DNA of 15,168 nt from JAAYYY01 sp964602995 (lineage in GTDB: Bacteria; Chloroflexota; Anaerolineae; Promineifilales; Promineifilaceae): assembly GCA_964602995.1 (NCBI GenBank), contig CAZRTM010000103.1:1-15168 (forward strand). The letters are read 5' to 3'. Shown in pieces: positions 14,994-15,168 of this stretch (the first letter of the stretch is position 1; each line of letters opens with the position of its first letter). The notes under the pieces are model-generated. The model did not search any database. It saw nothing but the letters and a program-made list of their open reading frames with translations, and was not told the origin of the DNA. The position numbers and the translations under genes were made by a program.

Positions 14994-15100
14994 GTCTTCA
15001 ACTATGATTCCCTGATTTACTATGATTAAATCCCCGACTGAGTCTCCCGCAATCATAGCCCATCATTCAATCATTCTAATCATAGTTCAGACCCCGTCCT
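14994..15100. repeat. Hairpin repeat unit 5, left arm one module short
   Basis: After the spacer remnant GTCTT (14994-14998), the left arm at 14999-15027 is 29 bases because one internal 9-base module is absent. The right arm (15051-15088) has the full 38 bases. The 23-base loop (15028-15050) differs from the loops of units 3 and 4. The spacer AGACCCCGTCCT (15089-15100) follows. Confidence 0.88.
15025..15052 (-). promoter_or_regulatory. Possible promoter for the GxxExxY gene within unit 5
   Basis: On the minus strand TTGCGG (15047-15052) and TTTAAT (15025-15030) are separated by 16 bases. The -10 matches at five of six positions and the -35 at three. It would give a leader of about 40 bases before the ribosome site and would mean the repeat supplies the promoter. 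AT-rich repeat arms make chance matches easy. Confidence 0.25.
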
Positions 15101-15168
15101 GAACTATGATTCACCTGATTCCCTGATTTACTATGATTAAATCCCCGACTGAGTGAGTCTCCCCCAAT
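15101..15168. repeat. Hairpin repeat unit 6, cut by the window end
   Basis: The left arm 15101-15138 has all four modules. The loop from 15139 resembles that of unit 5 but carries an extra TGAG, apparently a 4-base duplication. Only the first three bases of the right arm (15166-15168) are inside the window, so the array continues beyond it. Confidence 0.85.

Noticed and set aside
14161..15168. CRISPR array
   Set aside because: The repeats are about 100 bases long and self-complementary, and the 12-base sequences between them are conserved. CRISPR spacers would be unique and 30-40 bases long. No cas gene is present.

Overview
The window reads like a scaffold from a metagenome-assembled genome. 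It is GC-rich, carries a 100-N gap at 1831-1930, and has no rRNA, tRNA or CRISPR. A filamentous Chloroflexota (Anaerolineae-like) host is the most natural guess. It rests on the dispersed GTCATCCTGAGCG...CGAAGGATCT hairpin repeat at the left end, the LiaS/LiaR-like signalling pair, the ABC-2 and FtsX exporters, and the frequent AGGAGG ribosome sites with one TTG start. This is inference; no marker gene is present to settle it.

Layout. Positions 1-204 hold degenerate copies of the dispersed hairpin repeat, and 205-455 has no convincing gene. A sigma70-type promoter (456-485) then drives one plus-strand gene, an MFS exporter (574-1830). Everything to the right of the gap is on the minus strand. 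In transcription order from right to left these are: a GxxExxY PD-(D/E)XK-like protein (14980-14555); an FtsX-type ABC exporter (ATPase 14051-13332, permease 13335-10849); a histidine kinase (10753-9251) and its response regulator (9254-8586); an N-terminal SEC-C protein (8484-7186); an ABC-2-type exporter (ATPase 6991-6212, permease 6224-4479); an RDD membrane protein (4245-3670); MscL (3560-3186); and an M24 aminopeptidase (3096-1948).

How the genes fit together. The FtsX exporter and the two-component pair are consecutive, with 4-base ATGA overlaps inside each pair and a 95-base gap between pairs. They look like an envelope-stress or export module whose kinase has its own extracytoplasmic sensing domain. 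The ABC-2 ATPase and permease overlap and are probably translationally coupled. MscL, RDD and M24 look like ordinary housekeeping or membrane genes.

The most unusual part is the right end (14161-15168). Six units of a long imperfect hairpin lie in tandem; a full unit has two 38-base arms built from 9-base modules around a loop of 18-27 bases. Between full units sits a conserved 12-base spacer. The GxxExxY gene occupies exactly one spacer: its 423 bases split the spacer 7+5 with nothing lost or duplicated. The inserted block begins at the Shine-Dalgarno sequence and has no stop codon of its own; the stop and the last four residues come from the adjacent spacer and hairpin arm. This looks like a cassette that lives in, or moves with, the repeat array, and it is the main candidate for a poorly described system.
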